A stretch of 64,000 bases of DNA from Akkermansiaceae bacterium (GTDB lineage: Bacteria > Verrucomicrobiota > Verrucomicrobiia > Verrucomicrobiales > DEV007): positions 248,001 to 312,000 of the forward strand of contig JACKQE010000001.1 of NCBI GenBank assembly GCA_024233005.1, written 5' to 3'. The notes below the pieces were generated by a model, which did no database searches, was not told the origin of the DNA, and saw only the letters and a list, made by a program, of their open reading frames with translations. Position numbers and translations under genes: made by a program. Positions 35,302-44,903 of this stretch are shown here, piece after piece (position 1 is the stretch's first letter; the number at the start of each line of letters is the position of its first letter).

Positions 35302-36500
35302 GCCATCATGCCCAGCAGGCTGTCGGCACAGAGCAGGGCGAAGGCCTCATCATTGATGGCAAGATCGGACGCCACCAAGGGGATGTCCTGGCGCAGGTGA
35401 TCTCGGATCGATTGGAACAGAGCGGTGTCGGCATCCGGATCGTGGAACGGCTGACCTGGCTGGCTGATCATGCTGATGCCCCGGAGGGGAAGGTGAATGG
35501 TCACCGGACCTTTGTAGTCATTGGCCTTTTCGGCAAAAATCCGCCCCAGTTCCTGGCATTCCTGCACGGAAGTGCGCATCAGGGTGGCCTGCGGATTGTG
35601 ATGGTAAAAAACCCTTTTGGCATATCTTGAGGGAACCGATTTCGGCTCGCCGAAGTTCACCATATCAAGACACCCCGGGACCAGCACGGTCGGCAATCCG
35701 GCCAGACCGGCCGCTTCAAGCCGGTGCGGACCTGCCGAGAGGATGCCTCCCGCAAGTTCGTCCGCCCACTCTGTGGTGGTGATGTCAAGCACCCCCTGAA
35801 CCTGCCCTCCGGCAATGAGATTCTCCATGGTTTGGCCTCCGGTGCCGGTCGCGTGAAAAACCAGCACTTCCATTCCCGCTGCCTCCAAGTGACGGACGGC
35901 GGTAGTGACGCAGGCCGTGGTGTTGCCGAACATGCTGGCCACGACGAGAGGCCTTTCAGTTCGGTCATTGCAGGAAGATTCGGCTTTCGCCATTGCGCAG
36001 ATGGCGGCGGCAGCACGTCTGAAGACCCCACGGGAAATCCGGTTGAGTCCCGCCACGTCGACGATGCTGGGAAACATCACGATATCCTTGGTACCGAGGT
36101 AGGGTCCGACATTGCCACTGGCCAGGGTGGTCACCATGATTTTGGGAAATCCCAAGGGCAGGGCCCGCATGCCGGCGGTGGCGATGGCCGTTCCGCCGCC
36201 TCCCCCCAACGAAATGGCTGCTTGAATGCGGCCTTGGGATGCCATGCGGCTGAGAAACGCGGGCAGCGCCAGGGCCATGGTCGCGACCCCGCTGCCACGG
36301 TCAGAATTCCCCGGCAGTTCCATACCGGCCACTCCGAGAACCTCCTCCCGGCCGTGATCGGGCGCCATCAGGGGAGGACCCAGAACGCCGACATCGATCA
36401 GGACCGGCTCGCCGCCATGGTCCCGGATGCAGCCGGCCAGAAAGGCATGTTCCGGACCCTTGGTGTCGAGTGTCCCGATGACAGCGATGCGTGGGATCAT
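35298..36500 (-). CDS. Tm-1-like (UPF0261) ATP-binding domain protein
   Basis: 400 aa, cytoplasmic. It begins IAVIGTLDTKGPEHAFLA and carries the glycine-rich loop SLGGGGGTAIATAGMRALP and a second loop FHATGTGGQTMENL, as in the two-domain UPF0261/Tm-1 family. The tomato Tm-1 protein binds a viral replication protein; bacterial members have no proven function. In plants and fungi this domain is fused to the TIM-barrel domain encoded by the next gene upstream (36535-37401); here the two are separate and 34 bases apart. Confidence 0.88.
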   Translation of the reverse strand: MIPRIAVIGTLDTKGPEHAFLAGCIRDHGGEPVLIDVGVLGPPLMAPDHGREEVLGVAGMELPGNSDRGSGVATMALALPAFLSRMASQGRIQAAISLGGGGGTAIATAGMRALPLGFPKIMVTTLASGNVGPYLGTKDIVMFPSIVDVAGLNRISRGVFRRAAAAICAMAKAESSCNDRTERPLVVASMFGNTTACVTTAVRHLEAAGMEVLVFHATGTGGQTMENLIAGGQVQGVLDITTTEWADELAGGILSAGPHRLEAAGLAGLPTVLVPGCLDMVNFGEPKSVPSRYAKRVFYHHNPQATLMRTSVQECQELGRIFAEKANDYKGPVTIHLPLRGISMISQPGQPFHDPDADTALFQSIRDHLRQDIPLVASDLAINDEAFALLCADSLLGMMA

Positions 36501-36534
36501 GGGTAGTGAGCTGGTGGCGGATCGGGGACCCTCC

Positions 36535-37401
36535 TCACCGTGGAGGCAATGGCACGTTCTTGAACTCCCGGGTCAGATTGGTCAGGGAATCCTCGACTCC
36601 CATGCGTTCGAGACTGCTCGCCCCGACGAAACCGTCCGCCGAGGTTTTGCTGAGGATGTATTCCACATCCCTGGGCGAGTTGATCGGCCCCCCGTGGGTC
36701 AGCGTCATGACTTCCGGACGCACGCTGCGGGCGGCCGCGATGATGTCCTGGGTGACGCCAACCGTGTGATCCCAGGAGAGGACTGCATTTCTCACTCCGA
36801 TGCTTCCCCCCACCGTGGTACCGACATGGGCGATCACCGCGTCCGCTCCCTGCTGGGTCATTTCGATGGCCTCCTCAGGGGTCGCAACATAGACGATGCT
36901 GAAAAGATCCATCCGGCGGGCTAGACCGACCATTTCAAACTCCTTTTGCACACTCATGCCGGTCTCCTCCAGAACCTGCCGAAATTGCCCATCCACGATG
37001 GTGTGGGTGGGGAAATTGTTCACTCCGGAGAACCCCATGTCTTTCACCTTTCCGAGCCAATGCCACATCCTCCGCCTCGGGTCGCTGGCGTGAACGCCAC
37101 AAATCACGGGAATTTCCTCGACGACTGGAAGCACCTCATATTCCCCGATCTCCATGGCGATGGCATTGGCATCGCCGTAGGCCATCAGCCCGCAGGTAGA
37201 ACCGTGCCCCATCATGCGGAACCGGCCGCTGTTGTATACGATGATGAGATCGGCCCCTCCCCGCTCGATAAACTTCGCTGAAATGCCGGTGCCGGCCCCG
37301 GCGGCGATGATCGGTTCTCCACGCTCGAGGGTGGCGCGCAGGCGGTCCACGACTTCTTCACGCGAGTACGGGTTTCCTTTTCCAGTCCAGGGATTCGGCA
37401 T
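36535..37401 (-). CDS. PEP-hydrolase-like TIM-barrel protein
   Basis: 288 aa. Sequence blocks EPIIAAGAGTGISAKFIERGG, LIIVYNSGRFRM, PVICGVHASDPRR, FPTHTIVDGQFR, AHVGTTVGGSIG and LTHGGPINSPRDVEYIL match the phosphoenolpyruvate hydrolase-like TIM-barrel family (PF09370). It is paired with the Tm-1-like gene directly downstream, and the two domains occur fused in eukaryotes, so they probably act together, perhaps on a phosphorylated metabolite. The true reaction is not known. Confidence 0.87.
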   Translation of the reverse strand: MPNPWTGKGNPYSREEVVDRLRATLERGEPIIAAGAGTGISAKFIERGGADLIIVYNSGRFRMMGHGSTCGLMAYGDANAIAMEIGEYEVLPVVEEIPVICGVHASDPRRRMWHWLGKVKDMGFSGVNNFPTHTIVDGQFRQVLEETGMSVQKEFEMVGLARRMDLFSIVYVATPEEAIEMTQQGADAVIAHVGTTVGGSIGVRNAVLSWDHTVGVTQDIIAAARSVRPEVMTLTHGGPINSPRDVEYILSKTSADGFVGASSLERMGVEDSLTNLTREFKNVPLPPR

Positions 37402-37484
37402 AGCTCCAGAATGTGAACCGTTCTGACGCTGCTGACAACGTCATTGCACGATCCACAAAGGTCCCGCCCTCGAGCCCAGAGTCG

Positions 37485-38528
37485 TTACAAGCCGGCGACT
37501 CCCACCATGCGCTGCGCTTCCACATCCCAGACTTTGAGTTGGAGACAGCGGAAAATTTCCAAGGGGCTCAGCGAAGTCATCAGGGGGGATTGGAGTTCGG
37601 GGATCGCCCGGAGCACTTCCGGAAGCCGGTAAAACGGAATTTTGGCATTCAGGTGGTGAATGTGATGGTATCCGATGTTGGCCGAAAACCAGGCCATCAG
37701 TGGGCCGGTTGTCAGAAAACTGGAGGACTCCAGTGCCGCCTTTTCATAGGACCAGCCTTCATTGTCCCTGAAGGAAACGCCCGGAAAATTGTGCTGCGCA
37801 TAGAAAAGGTAGGATCCGATTGCGGAAGCGATGAAGAGCGGCACCACCAGTGTCAGCAGCAGCGCCGTCCAACCGGCGAACCACACCAAGGCCGCTCCGA
37901 TGAGGAAATGAAGGACGAAGGCGACCAAGCCATCGAGATGCTTTTTCGGCTGGTTCAGGAAGGGATTGAGGCACATCCCGAAAAGGAACATGAAGACGTA
38001 ACCGAAGAGGATCGTCAGGGGATGCCGCATGAACAGGTAGAGGCGGCGTTTGCTCGCGGTGCTGCGGATGAAATGCTCCTTGGTCATGATCGGGAAGGAG
38101 CCGATGTGAGAACCGCGCAGCTTGGAGTTGTGGTTGTGATGATGATTGTGCGAGCTGCGCCAGACACTGCTCGGGCTCAGGGTCAGGATACCCACGATTC
38201 GCATCAATCCCTCTGCCGTCCGGCTTTTTGGGAGAATCGCGTGGTGCTGTTGATCGTGATAAATGACAAAAATCCGCAAAACCAAGAGGCCCATCACCAG
38301 GCTGCAGGCGGTCCGGATTACTGGGTGGTAATGCCAGAGAGTCCCAACGGCGGCGGCAGCCAAGAGTGCCAGCGTGGAGAGAATCACCCACCAGCTCCGC
38401 CGGACGCTGTCGTGGGCGTAAGGCTTGGTGGCCAGAATCAACAGAGAGCCGCTTCGTGCGCTCGGTGGGGGGGGTGGGGGGGTGAAGTTGTCCAAAGCAG
38501 GATCATTCACACTTTGGTCAGTCAACAT
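37485..38528 (-). CDS. Membrane fatty-acid desaturase
   Basis: 347 aa with about four to six membrane helices. Three His boxes typical of di-iron desaturases: HDQQHH (about 91-96), HNHHHNHN (about 127-134) and HHIHH (about 288-292). The enzyme would introduce double bonds in membrane lipids or hydroxylate a lipid; regiochemistry cannot be told. The N-terminus has a run of six Pro encoded by C-rich tracts. It lies 83 bases downstream of the PEP-hydrolase-like gene on the same strand. Confidence 0.87.
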   Translation of the reverse strand: MLTDQSVNDPALDNFTPPPPPPSARSGSLLILATKPYAHDSVRRSWWVILSTLALLAAAAVGTLWHYHPVIRTACSLVMGLLVLRIFVIYHDQQHHAILPKSRTAEGLMRIVGILTLSPSSVWRSSHNHHHNHNSKLRGSHIGSFPIMTKEHFIRSTASKRRLYLFMRHPLTILFGYVFMFLFGMCLNPFLNQPKKHLDGLVAFVLHFLIGAALVWFAGWTALLLTLVVPLFIASAIGSYLFYAQHNFPGVSFRDNEGWSYEKAALESSSFLTTGPLMAWFSANIGYHHIHHLNAKIPFYRLPEVLRAIPELQSPLMTSLSPLEIFRCLQLKVWDVEAQRMVGVAGL

Positions 38529-38765
38529 CTGACATTAGCCTAGCTTCATACCCCGGGGAGTCAACCGCCATTTCGGCTCCAGAATCGAATCCGGTGCCGC
38601 GACCAATTAAAAACCAATAATCTACAAAACATGAAAAAGCCGGGATCCTCTTGGGACTTCCATGCGGCGTAACGAAGCCGCCTCGTCGTGGCACGGTGTT
38701 TATGGTAACCGCAATGTCGCGGGAAATACTTGCCAAAGGCCGGAGGAATCCGCAGACTCTCCCGC

Positions 38766-39974
38766 ATGTCCTGCCTCTTGATTTTCCGGAATCCACCTTG
38801 TTTTGTGCGTTTGCTCCCTGTTTGGCTGTTGCTGGCCTGCTCTGCTCAGGCCCAGAATCCGCCCTTGCCTGTGGCCCCCTCCCCTGCCCGTTTGGCGGAG
38901 ATTCATGCCATTATGGAATCCGAGATCGCAGCGCACCACGCCGCCGGGATCGTCACTCTGGTCATGCACGACGGCGCCGTCATTCACCACGATGCCGCAG
39001 GCATGGCGGACCGAGAGAACAGCGTGTCAATGACCGAGGACAAGGTTTTTTGGATCGCATCCATGACGAAATCCCTCAGCGTCAGCACCATCATGACCTT
39101 GGTCGACGAGGGGCGGCTTTCCCTCGATGCTCCCGCTTCCACCTGGCTGCCGGAGTTGGGGGCGGTGAAGCTCGTCACCGGCAAGCCACCGTCCCGCCCG
39201 ATCACCCTCCGTGACCTCATGTCACATACTTCCGGCTTGGCCTTTCCTCCACGCAAGCCGACGGATGGGGCGCAGTCACTCAAGGGTTACGTCATGGAGT
39301 TGATCAAAGCCCCGCTGGCGTTTGAGCCGGGTTCCGACTACCAGTATGGATTTGGCATCACCGTGTCGGGACGGATTGCGGAGTTGGTAACCGGTCAGCC
39401 ATTTGACGAGCTAATGCAGGAGCGGTTGCTGGGTCCCCTGGGCATGAAAGACACCTCCTTCCATCCTGATGAGCGTCTGCGGGCTCGGTTTGCCAAAACC
39501 TACAAAACCTCCGAGAATGGCCCAGGACTGGTGGCGGCCTACAATCCCTTTGTCATGCCGGATGTTTCCGTGCGACGAATGACGGAACCTTCGGGCGGGT
39601 TGTTTTCCATCGCGGCGGATCTGGCCCGGTTTTACCAGATGATCCTCAGCGGAGGCGTGCACGAGGGCAAACGCCTCCTTTCCCGGGCCTCAATCGATGA
39701 AATGACTCGACCGCACCGGGCTGGTGGCAAGTGGTTGAACTATGGGCTGGGCTGGCAATGCAACCTTCCGGAGAAGGCCAGCGTTCCTGGATTTTCGGCC
39801 AATGCTTTCGGGCATGGAGGGGCTTTTGCCACGCACGGCTGGATCGATCCCGAACGCCGTCTGGTCACTGTTTTTCTCGTGCAAAATGTTCTGGTCACTG
39901 ATGGTGGAAAAGCCCGCCAAGCCTTTCATGCGAAGGTGGTCGGTCCTCCCGTTTCTACTCAACCCTCCCCATGA
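38766..39974 (+). CDS. Serine hydrolase of the beta-lactamase/class C PBP family
   Basis: 402 aa, exported; the signal ends LLLACSAQA, so it may be a lipoprotein (C25) or cut after AQA. The S99-M-T-K motif is the catalytic Ser-x-x-Lys; DYQYGFG takes the place of Tyr-x-Asn and a GGAFATHG segment sits near the end where the third motif is found. Such EstB/class C-like proteins are esterases or peptidases. ATG at 38766 was preferred to a TTG at 38730. A sulfatase gene follows 4 bases after its stop. Confidence 0.85.
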   Translation: MSCLLIFRNPPCFVRLLPVWLLLACSAQAQNPPLPVAPSPARLAEIHAIMESEIAAHHAAGIVTLVMHDGAVIHHDAAGMADRENSVSMTEDKVFWIASMTKSLSVSTIMTLVDEGRLSLDAPASTWLPELGAVKLVTGKPPSRPITLRDLMSHTSGLAFPPRKPTDGAQSLKGYVMELIKAPLAFEPGSDYQYGFGITVSGRIAELVTGQPFDELMQERLLGPLGMKDTSFHPDERLRARFAKTYKTSENGPGLVAAYNPFVMPDVSVRRMTEPSGGLFSIAADLARFYQMILSGGVHEGKRLLSRASIDEMTRPHRAGGKWLNYGLGWQCNLPEKASVPGFSANAFGHGGAFATHGWIDPERRLVTVFLVQNVLVTDGGKARQAFHAKVVGPPVSTQPSP

Positions 39975-39978
39975 CCCC

Positions 39979-41415
39979 ATGAAAGCCCTTTCCTTCCTTG
40001 TCCTGTTGCTCCTGATTGCCCATCCGGACCGGCTTCCCGCCGGGACTCCGGAGAAAATGAACGTCCTTTTCATTGCAGTGGACGATCTGAATCACTGGGT
40101 GGGCCATTTGGGGAGGAACCCCCAGGCCAAGACGCCAAACTTGGACCGATTGGCGGCTATGGGCGTCACCTTCACCCGGGCCTATTGCGCCGCGCCGGTC
40201 TGTAATCCCTCACGGGCCGCATTGATGAGCGGACGCCGTCCGGGTGAGACGGGCGTTTATGACAACGGGCAGGATTGGAAGCCGGTGATCCCAAAGGAGG
40301 AAACGCTGACCACCCAGTTTCTCAACGCGGGCTATGACGTCTATGGGGTGGGCAAGATCTACCATGCCAATGCCCACCGGGACGGTGAATGGACCGAGTA
40401 TTTCACCGGGGACAAGGGCGACCCAAAAACGTTCTCGCCCGGGGTGAAGAACGACGGAGTGGGCGGCATCAAATTTGCCCCGCTGGCATGCCGGGACGAG
40501 GACATGCAGGACTACCAGATCGCCAGTTATGGGATCGAGCAGCTCGGGAAACCCCACCAAAAACCTTTCTTTCTCGCCGTTGGTTTTCACAAGCCCCACC
40601 TGCCGTGGAATGTTCCCCAGCACTATTACGACCTGTTCCCCCTGGAAAGCATCCAAGTGCCGCCAACCCAGGCCGGTGATCTGCAAGACGTGCCGCCCTC
40701 CGGGGTCAAAATGGCCAAGCCTGAAGGCGATCATGCCGCGATGCTGGCCTCGGGCAGATGGAAGGAGGCGGTGCAGGGCTACCTTGCGGCGATCGCCTTT
40801 CTCGATGCCCAAGTGGGCCGCCTACTCGATGCCTACGAGGCCTCACCGCACCGCGAGAGGACCCTGATCTGCCTCTGGGGCGACCACGGCTGGCATCTCG
40901 GGGAGAAGGAACATTGGCGGAAATTTGCCCTTTGGGAGGAGGCTACCCGCATGCCCTATCTCTGGGTGGTGCCCGGACTGACGAAACCCGGCACTGTCTG
41001 CGAACGTCCGGTGGACTTGATGAGCGTCTACCCGACCCTCTGCGATCTGGCCGGCGTTCCCATCCCGGACCATGTCCGGGGCGCGCGGCTCCGTCCGCTC
41101 CTTGCCGATCCCGCCGCGCCCTGGCAGATCCCGGCGGTGACGACCTATCATCAGAACAACCACAGCATCCGGAGTGAGACATGGCGCTACATCCACTATG
41201 CCAACGGGGATGAAGAACTCTACAACCACGATCAGGATCCGTATGAATGGAAGAACCTCGCGCTGGATCCTTCTCTTGGATTAGTAAAAGCCGAATTGGC
41301 GCAAGCGTTTCCCCGTGAGAATGTGGCCGAACTGCCCAGAACAGGCGGTGACAGTGAAGGTGAAGGCGGCAAACCCATAAGAAAGGGCAGGAAGCAAAAG
41401 CCTGCGGAAAACTGA
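39979..41415 (+). CDS. Iduronate-2-sulfatase-like exported sulfatase
   Basis: 478 aa with a signal peptide (about 1-21). FIAVDDLNHWVG (D35-D36), formylglycine motif C75-N-P-S-R, then the GVGKIYHA and LWGDHGWHLGEKEHW motifs that mark the iduronate-2-sulfatase branch. Expected to remove 2-O-sulfate from uronic acids or similar sugars of sulfated polymers. It starts 4 bases after the serine hydrolase stop, and the C-terminal tail is Lys/Glu-rich. Confidence 0.93.
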   Translation: MKALSFLVLLLLIAHPDRLPAGTPEKMNVLFIAVDDLNHWVGHLGRNPQAKTPNLDRLAAMGVTFTRAYCAAPVCNPSRAALMSGRRPGETGVYDNGQDWKPVIPKEETLTTQFLNAGYDVYGVGKIYHANAHRDGEWTEYFTGDKGDPKTFSPGVKNDGVGGIKFAPLACRDEDMQDYQIASYGIEQLGKPHQKPFFLAVGFHKPHLPWNVPQHYYDLFPLESIQVPPTQAGDLQDVPPSGVKMAKPEGDHAAMLASGRWKEAVQGYLAAIAFLDAQVGRLLDAYEASPHRERTLICLWGDHGWHLGEKEHWRKFALWEEATRMPYLWVVPGLTKPGTVCERPVDLMSVYPTLCDLAGVPIPDHVRGARLRPLLADPAAPWQIPAVTTYHQNNHSIRSETWRYIHYANGDEELYNHDQDPYEWKNLALDPSLGLVKAELAQAFPRENVAELPRTGGDSEGEGGKPIRKGRKQKPAEN

Positions 41416-41511
41416 GTTCCTCATTCAGCAAAGCGAAACGTGATGACGCCCTGAGGCCCTCCGGCATTCCGTATTGCCAGCCCTGCGGCTTCCCGTTATT
41501 GTTGGCCATCC

Positions 41512-42228
41512 ATGAAAAACACCCTCCTCATCACTCTGGTGTCGGCTTTGGCCCTCGCCACCCCTGCCTTGCGGGCGCAGTTTGCAGCTCCCAACACTCT
41601 TTCCGACGCTGAAGCCAAGGAGGGGTGGAAATTGCTCTTTGACGGCAAAGATGCCTCCGTGAACTTTCGCGGCTACAAAAAGGAGGCGCTTCCCGACGGC
41701 TGGAAGGTCGAAGACGGTGCGCTGGTCCGTCACGGGGGGGGCGACATCATCACCAAGGAACAGTATGAGAGCTTTGAGCTCAGCATCGAATGGAAAATCA
41801 GCGAAGGCGGCAACAGCGGCATCATGTTCAAAGTGCAGGAGACGGACGGCCCTCCCTACAAAACCGGCCCGGAAGCTCAAGTGCAGGACAATGTCCACGG
41901 TCATGACCCTCAGAAAGCGGGTTGGATGTATGCCCTCTACCCGGCCAGCGTGGACACGACGAAACCGGTCGGTGAGTGGAATCATTTCGTGTTGAAATGC
42001 CAGCGCACTGCCAAAGGGACCTATGCCTGTGAACACTGGATGAATGGCACCAAATACGTGAGCTACGAAATCGGTTCGGATGACTGGAATGAAAAAGTCG
42101 CCAAATCCAAGTTCGGCAAGATGGAAGGTTTCGGCAAGAGTGCCAAAGGGCACATCTGCCTCCAAGACCACGGCAATGAAGTGGCCTTCCGCAGCATCAA
42201 GATCCGGCAGTTGAATGCCCTGAATTGA
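41512..42228 (+). CDS. DUF1080 (3-keto-disaccharide hydrolase-like) secreted protein
   Basis: 238 aa with a signal peptide (1-22). Complete DUF1080: EGWKLLFDGKDAS at the start, VEDGALVRHGGGDI, FELSIEWKISEGGNSGIMFK, GEWNHFVLKC and a final ICLQDHGNEVAFRSIKIR. Members hydrolyse 3-keto-glycosides made by oxidoreductases in PVC and Bacteroidota clusters. It lies 96 bases after the iduronate-sulfatase-like gene. Confidence 0.92.
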   Translation: MKNTLLITLVSALALATPALRAQFAAPNTLSDAEAKEGWKLLFDGKDASVNFRGYKKEALPDGWKVEDGALVRHGGGDIITKEQYESFELSIEWKISEGGNSGIMFKVQETDGPPYKTGPEAQVQDNVHGHDPQKAGWMYALYPASVDTTKPVGEWNHFVLKCQRTAKGTYACEHWMNGTKYVSYEIGSDDWNEKVAKSKFGKMEGFGKSAKGHICLQDHGNEVAFRSIKIRQLNALN

Positions 42229-42292
42229 TTCCTCAGGCTGGGAAAGCGGGCCTGTCATTGACGCCCGTCCGCTCTCCGGCTTTGGTGGGGGC

Positions 42293-42718
42293 ATGGCAAA
42301 ATCCTTGTCCCTTCTTTATGTGGCGGCCGATGCGGGCGGTTCGGACACCCGGCGCCAGCTCGGTCCCTACGAAATCGAAACCTTGATTCCGCCGGCCCAA
42401 GAGGGCGCCCTGACCGCATATCGGGTGCGCATCGAGCCGGAGCAGGCGACGTCGATCAGCTACCACCGGATGGCGGAGGAGCTATACTACGTTCTCGAGG
42501 GGGAAGGCATGGCTCTGTTGGATGGAGTGCCGCATTCTCTCCGACAAGGGGACTTCCTGCGGCTCCCCCCAGGAACGACCCATGGGTTTGTCACCGGCGG
42601 CTCCCCGTTGGTGATGCTTGACATTCATGCTCCCGGCTCCCGTCCGGATCATGATGTCTTTTTTGTGGGCGAAACGCCCCCGGGTTTCAGCGCAGCGGAG
42701 AAAAATCCGTCGGATTGA
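42293..42718 (+). CDS. Cupin-domain protein
   Basis: 141 aa, single cupin barrel. SISYHRMAEELYYVLEGEG contains the first cupin metal motif (His and Glu) and GDFLRLPPGTTHGF the second. No signal peptide, so cytoplasmic. Small cupins of this type act as sugar-phosphate isomerases or metal-dependent oxygenases; the substrate is unknown. The last 32 bases overlap the convergent NIPSNAP gene. Confidence 0.85.
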   Translation: MAKSLSLLYVAADAGGSDTRRQLGPYEIETLIPPAQEGALTAYRVRIEPEQATSISYHRMAEELYYVLEGEGMALLDGVPHSLRQGDFLRLPPGTTHGFVTGGSPLVMLDIHAPGSRPDHDVFFVGETPPGFSAAEKNPSD

Positions 42719-43469
42719 GCCGGATGGATTTCACTCCCCCCTTGATGAGAAGAGGTCCGTCTTTCTCTGAAGCATCGCGTGCCGCGATCCAGTCAGGATC
42801 CTGGCTGAATGCGGCAAAGGATGCCTTGCGGGCGGCATCATCCTTGTGGGCAAGCAAGTAAACCAGCGTGACTGCCGAACCCGCTTGCCCGCTTTCCGGG
42901 GTGGAATAAAAGACATTGGTCATGCCATGTTTTTCGAACAGGGCCAGGGTGTGGTCGCGGAATCGGGCCAGCAAACCGGGCAGTTTGCCCTCATGGGTGG
43001 TGTAGGTGCGCAATTCAAACTGACGGATGGGATCCGCTTGGGAGGCTTTGACCACCGGCGAAAAATCCGTCGGGGTGAGGAAGAGGCTGTCGACTTGGGC
43101 GACAATTTTGCCGTCTTTTTCGGAGTCTTCTTTGGCCGCCTTCCATTCGGGATCGTTGAGGAAATTATTCCACGACCTTTCCCGCGAGGACTTGTCCGGG
43201 TATGCCAGCAGATAAACCAAGGTCTGCCCATCCCCTTCTTCCGGGATCCAGTATCCGATGTTGTTCATGCCGTGTTTGGTGAACAGTGCGACGGTATGGT
43301 TCCTGAAGCGGGCCAGCAGAGCGTCGAGGCGTCCGGGTTCGGTATGGTAGGTGCGCAGTTCAAAGAGACGGTTTTCCACCCCGGAGCCCGGGCCTTTTTC
43401 TTGGGCCCACACGGACAGACTGAGGAAACAGACGAGGAAAGTGGCAAGGTGGAAACAGCGGCGATTCAT
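42687..43469 (-). CDS. Secreted protein with two NIPSNAP domains
   Basis: 260 aa with a signal peptide ending VWAQ (residue 23). Two tandem NIPSNAP domains of about 105 residues share FELRTYHTEPGRL/FELRTYTTHEGKL, LFTKHGMNNIGYW/LFEKHGMTNVFYS and TLVYLLAYPD/TLVYLLAHKD, clear signs of internal duplication. NIPSNAP domains are dimeric alpha/beta barrels of unknown biochemical role. ATG at 43469 starts the signal peptide. It overlaps the cupin gene 3' to 3' by 32 bases. Confidence 0.87.
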   Translation of the reverse strand: MNRRCFHLATFLVCFLSLSVWAQEKGPGSGVENRLFELRTYHTEPGRLDALLARFRNHTVALFTKHGMNNIGYWIPEEGDGQTLVYLLAYPDKSSRERSWNNFLNDPEWKAAKEDSEKDGKIVAQVDSLFLTPTDFSPVVKASQADPIRQFELRTYTTHEGKLPGLLARFRDHTLALFEKHGMTNVFYSTPESGQAGSAVTLVYLLAHKDDAARKASFAAFSQDPDWIAARDASEKDGPLLIKGGVKSIRLNPTDFSPLR

Positions 43470-43525
43470 GGCAACATCCCTACCACAAGACCGGGGCGTC
43501 TGCACCCGGCGGGAACGCGCCGGAA

Positions 43526-44269
43526 TCACAGAGACTCCCAGGCACGAGCCGACAGGGCCGCCCGGGCGGCATCGATTTCCGCCTCCTTTTTGCTTCGTCC
43601 GTTACCGTTGCCGAGGACAATGGCATTCCACTCCACTTCAGCGACAAATTTCTTGCGGTGATCCGGTCCCTCCTCCTTGAGAATGCGGTAGACCGGACTG
43701 ACAGGTGCCAGGGCTTGGAGCAGTTCCTGGAGTTGACCTTTGGGATTCATTTCCCCGGGTTCATCGGTGATGATTTGAATGGCCTCAGCGGTGAGGGAGA
43801 GGATCCAATGTTTGACCGGTTCGTAGCCCCCGTCGAGATATACGGCTCCGATCAAGGCTTCAAAAGCATCCGCCAGATTCGAAGGTCGGTCCGCTCCACC
43901 GGACGAGGCTTCGCCCTTGCCAAGGCGGAGATAAGGGCCAAGGCCGAGGTCACGGGCAAAAGTGCACAGGGCATCACGGGAGACGAGCCGGGACCGGAGT
44001 TTGGTCAGCCAGCCTTCGCCGAACGTGGGGAAAAGCTGAAACAGATGCTCGGTGAGAATGAGTTGCAGAACCGCGTCCCCGAGGAACTCCAAGCGTTGGT
44101 TGTCGAAGTGAGGCCGGGACACTTCATAGGCCAAACTGGGATGAGTGACCGCCTCCTCCAGCAATTCGCTGTTTTGAAAATGGTATCCGATGCGTGATTC
44201 GAGAGTCTTCATGGCCAGGGCATTGGCCGCATCTCTTTCCTGATCAAGACTTGCCAAAAGAGCCGACAT
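43526..44269 (-). CDS. rnc: Ribonuclease III
   Basis: 247 aa. The RNase III signature NQRLEFLGDAVL (57-68, catalytic E61 and D65) and DAFEALIGAVYLDGG are intact; the last 70 residues form a double-stranded RNA-binding domain (LQELLQALAP...GRSKKEAEIDAARAAL). The enzyme matures rRNA and cuts structured RNAs. M20 is an alternative start that would remove a poorly conserved leader. The gene is directly downstream of tRNA-His on the same strand. Confidence 0.95.
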   Translation of the reverse strand: MSALLASLDQERDAANALAMKTLESRIGYHFQNSELLEEAVTHPSLAYEVSRPHFDNQRLEFLGDAVLQLILTEHLFQLFPTFGEGWLTKLRSRLVSRDALCTFARDLGLGPYLRLGKGEASSGGADRPSNLADAFEALIGAVYLDGGYEPVKHWILSLTAEAIQIITDEPGEMNPKGQLQELLQALAPVSPVYRILKEEGPDHRKKFVAEVEWNAIVLGNGNGRSKKEAEIDAARAALSARAWESL

Positions 44270-44310
44270 TCAAGCAGATGCCATGCCAAATCCCGGGGGA
44301 AGGAAAAAGA

Positions 44311-44386
44311 TGGGGTGACCGACGGGGATCGAACCCGCGACAACCAGAGCCACAATCTGGGACTCTACCACTGAGCTACGGCCACC
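44311..44386 (-). tRNA. tRNA-His (GTG)
   Basis: 76 bases including the extra G at position -1 that marks tRNA-His, and an encoded CCA. Acceptor arm GTGGCCG/CGGTCAC, D-loop AGCTCAGTGGTAGAGT, anticodon stem CCAGA/TCTGG around loop TTGTGGC (anticodon GTG), and T-loop GGTTCGATCC. Confidence 0.96.
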
Positions 44387-44545
44387 AACTTCCCAAACTC
44401 GCCATCCGGCCAAAGGTCGGACCACTGCGCTTGGAAGCTTTGGAGCATAGACGAGGAGTGCGGGGCGCGCCACCAAAAAAATCGCACCCCGTCTGGAAAG
44501 GTTTTTCAAAGGCCGACTGGGCCAGCCAGAGAGGGATGCCTATGC

Positions 44546-44890
44546 TTAATCCTCGATGTCTCGGAGAAGGTCCTCTTCCTGTCGCTTGCGGGCCACATAC
44601 AGGGCCAAATAAACAAATCCCACGGCAAATAGGCTGCCGGAGAGAAAGGAGAATCCCTGCAACCAGAAGAATCCTTGGTGATTCCCCTCCGTGAAGCGCT
44701 GCAAAAAGGGAGGCAGGTATCCGATCCGGGTCACGAGCTGACCTCCTGATCCGGTAACCAGAAGAGCGTAAATCAGTCCGGGAATCCGCCGGAATAGCAA
44801 CACACTGCCGATGACAAGCAGGATCGGGATCAGAAACCCGAAAAAACCGAACAGGACCTGAAGTATTTCATCAAACAAGGAGGCATTCAT
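44546..44890 (-). CDS. Small membrane protein, unknown
   Basis: 114 aa with two or three membrane helices (about 8-30, 40-58 and 78-100) and a charged C-terminal tail (ARKRQEEDLLRDIED). No family recognised. ATG at 44890 starts the hydrophobic region; it lies 13 bases after the stop of the SH3-like gene, so they are likely cotranscribed. Confidence 0.65.
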   Translation of the reverse strand: MNASLFDEILQVLFGFFGFLIPILLVIGSVLLFRRIPGLIYALLVTGSGGQLVTRIGYLPPFLQRFTEGNHQGFFWLQGFSFLSGSLFAVGFVYLALYVARKRQEEDLLRDIED

Positions 44891-44903
44891 GGCGGATGTC
44901 AGG

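Noticed and set aside
38467..38482. G8-T-G7 tract near the start of the desaturase gene, plus G8 at 41734 and G9 at 62151, considered as phase-variation switches
   Set aside because: A rough estimate for a 60 percent GC sequence expects about three runs of this length per strand in 64 kb, so chance explains them; no other contingency feature is present.
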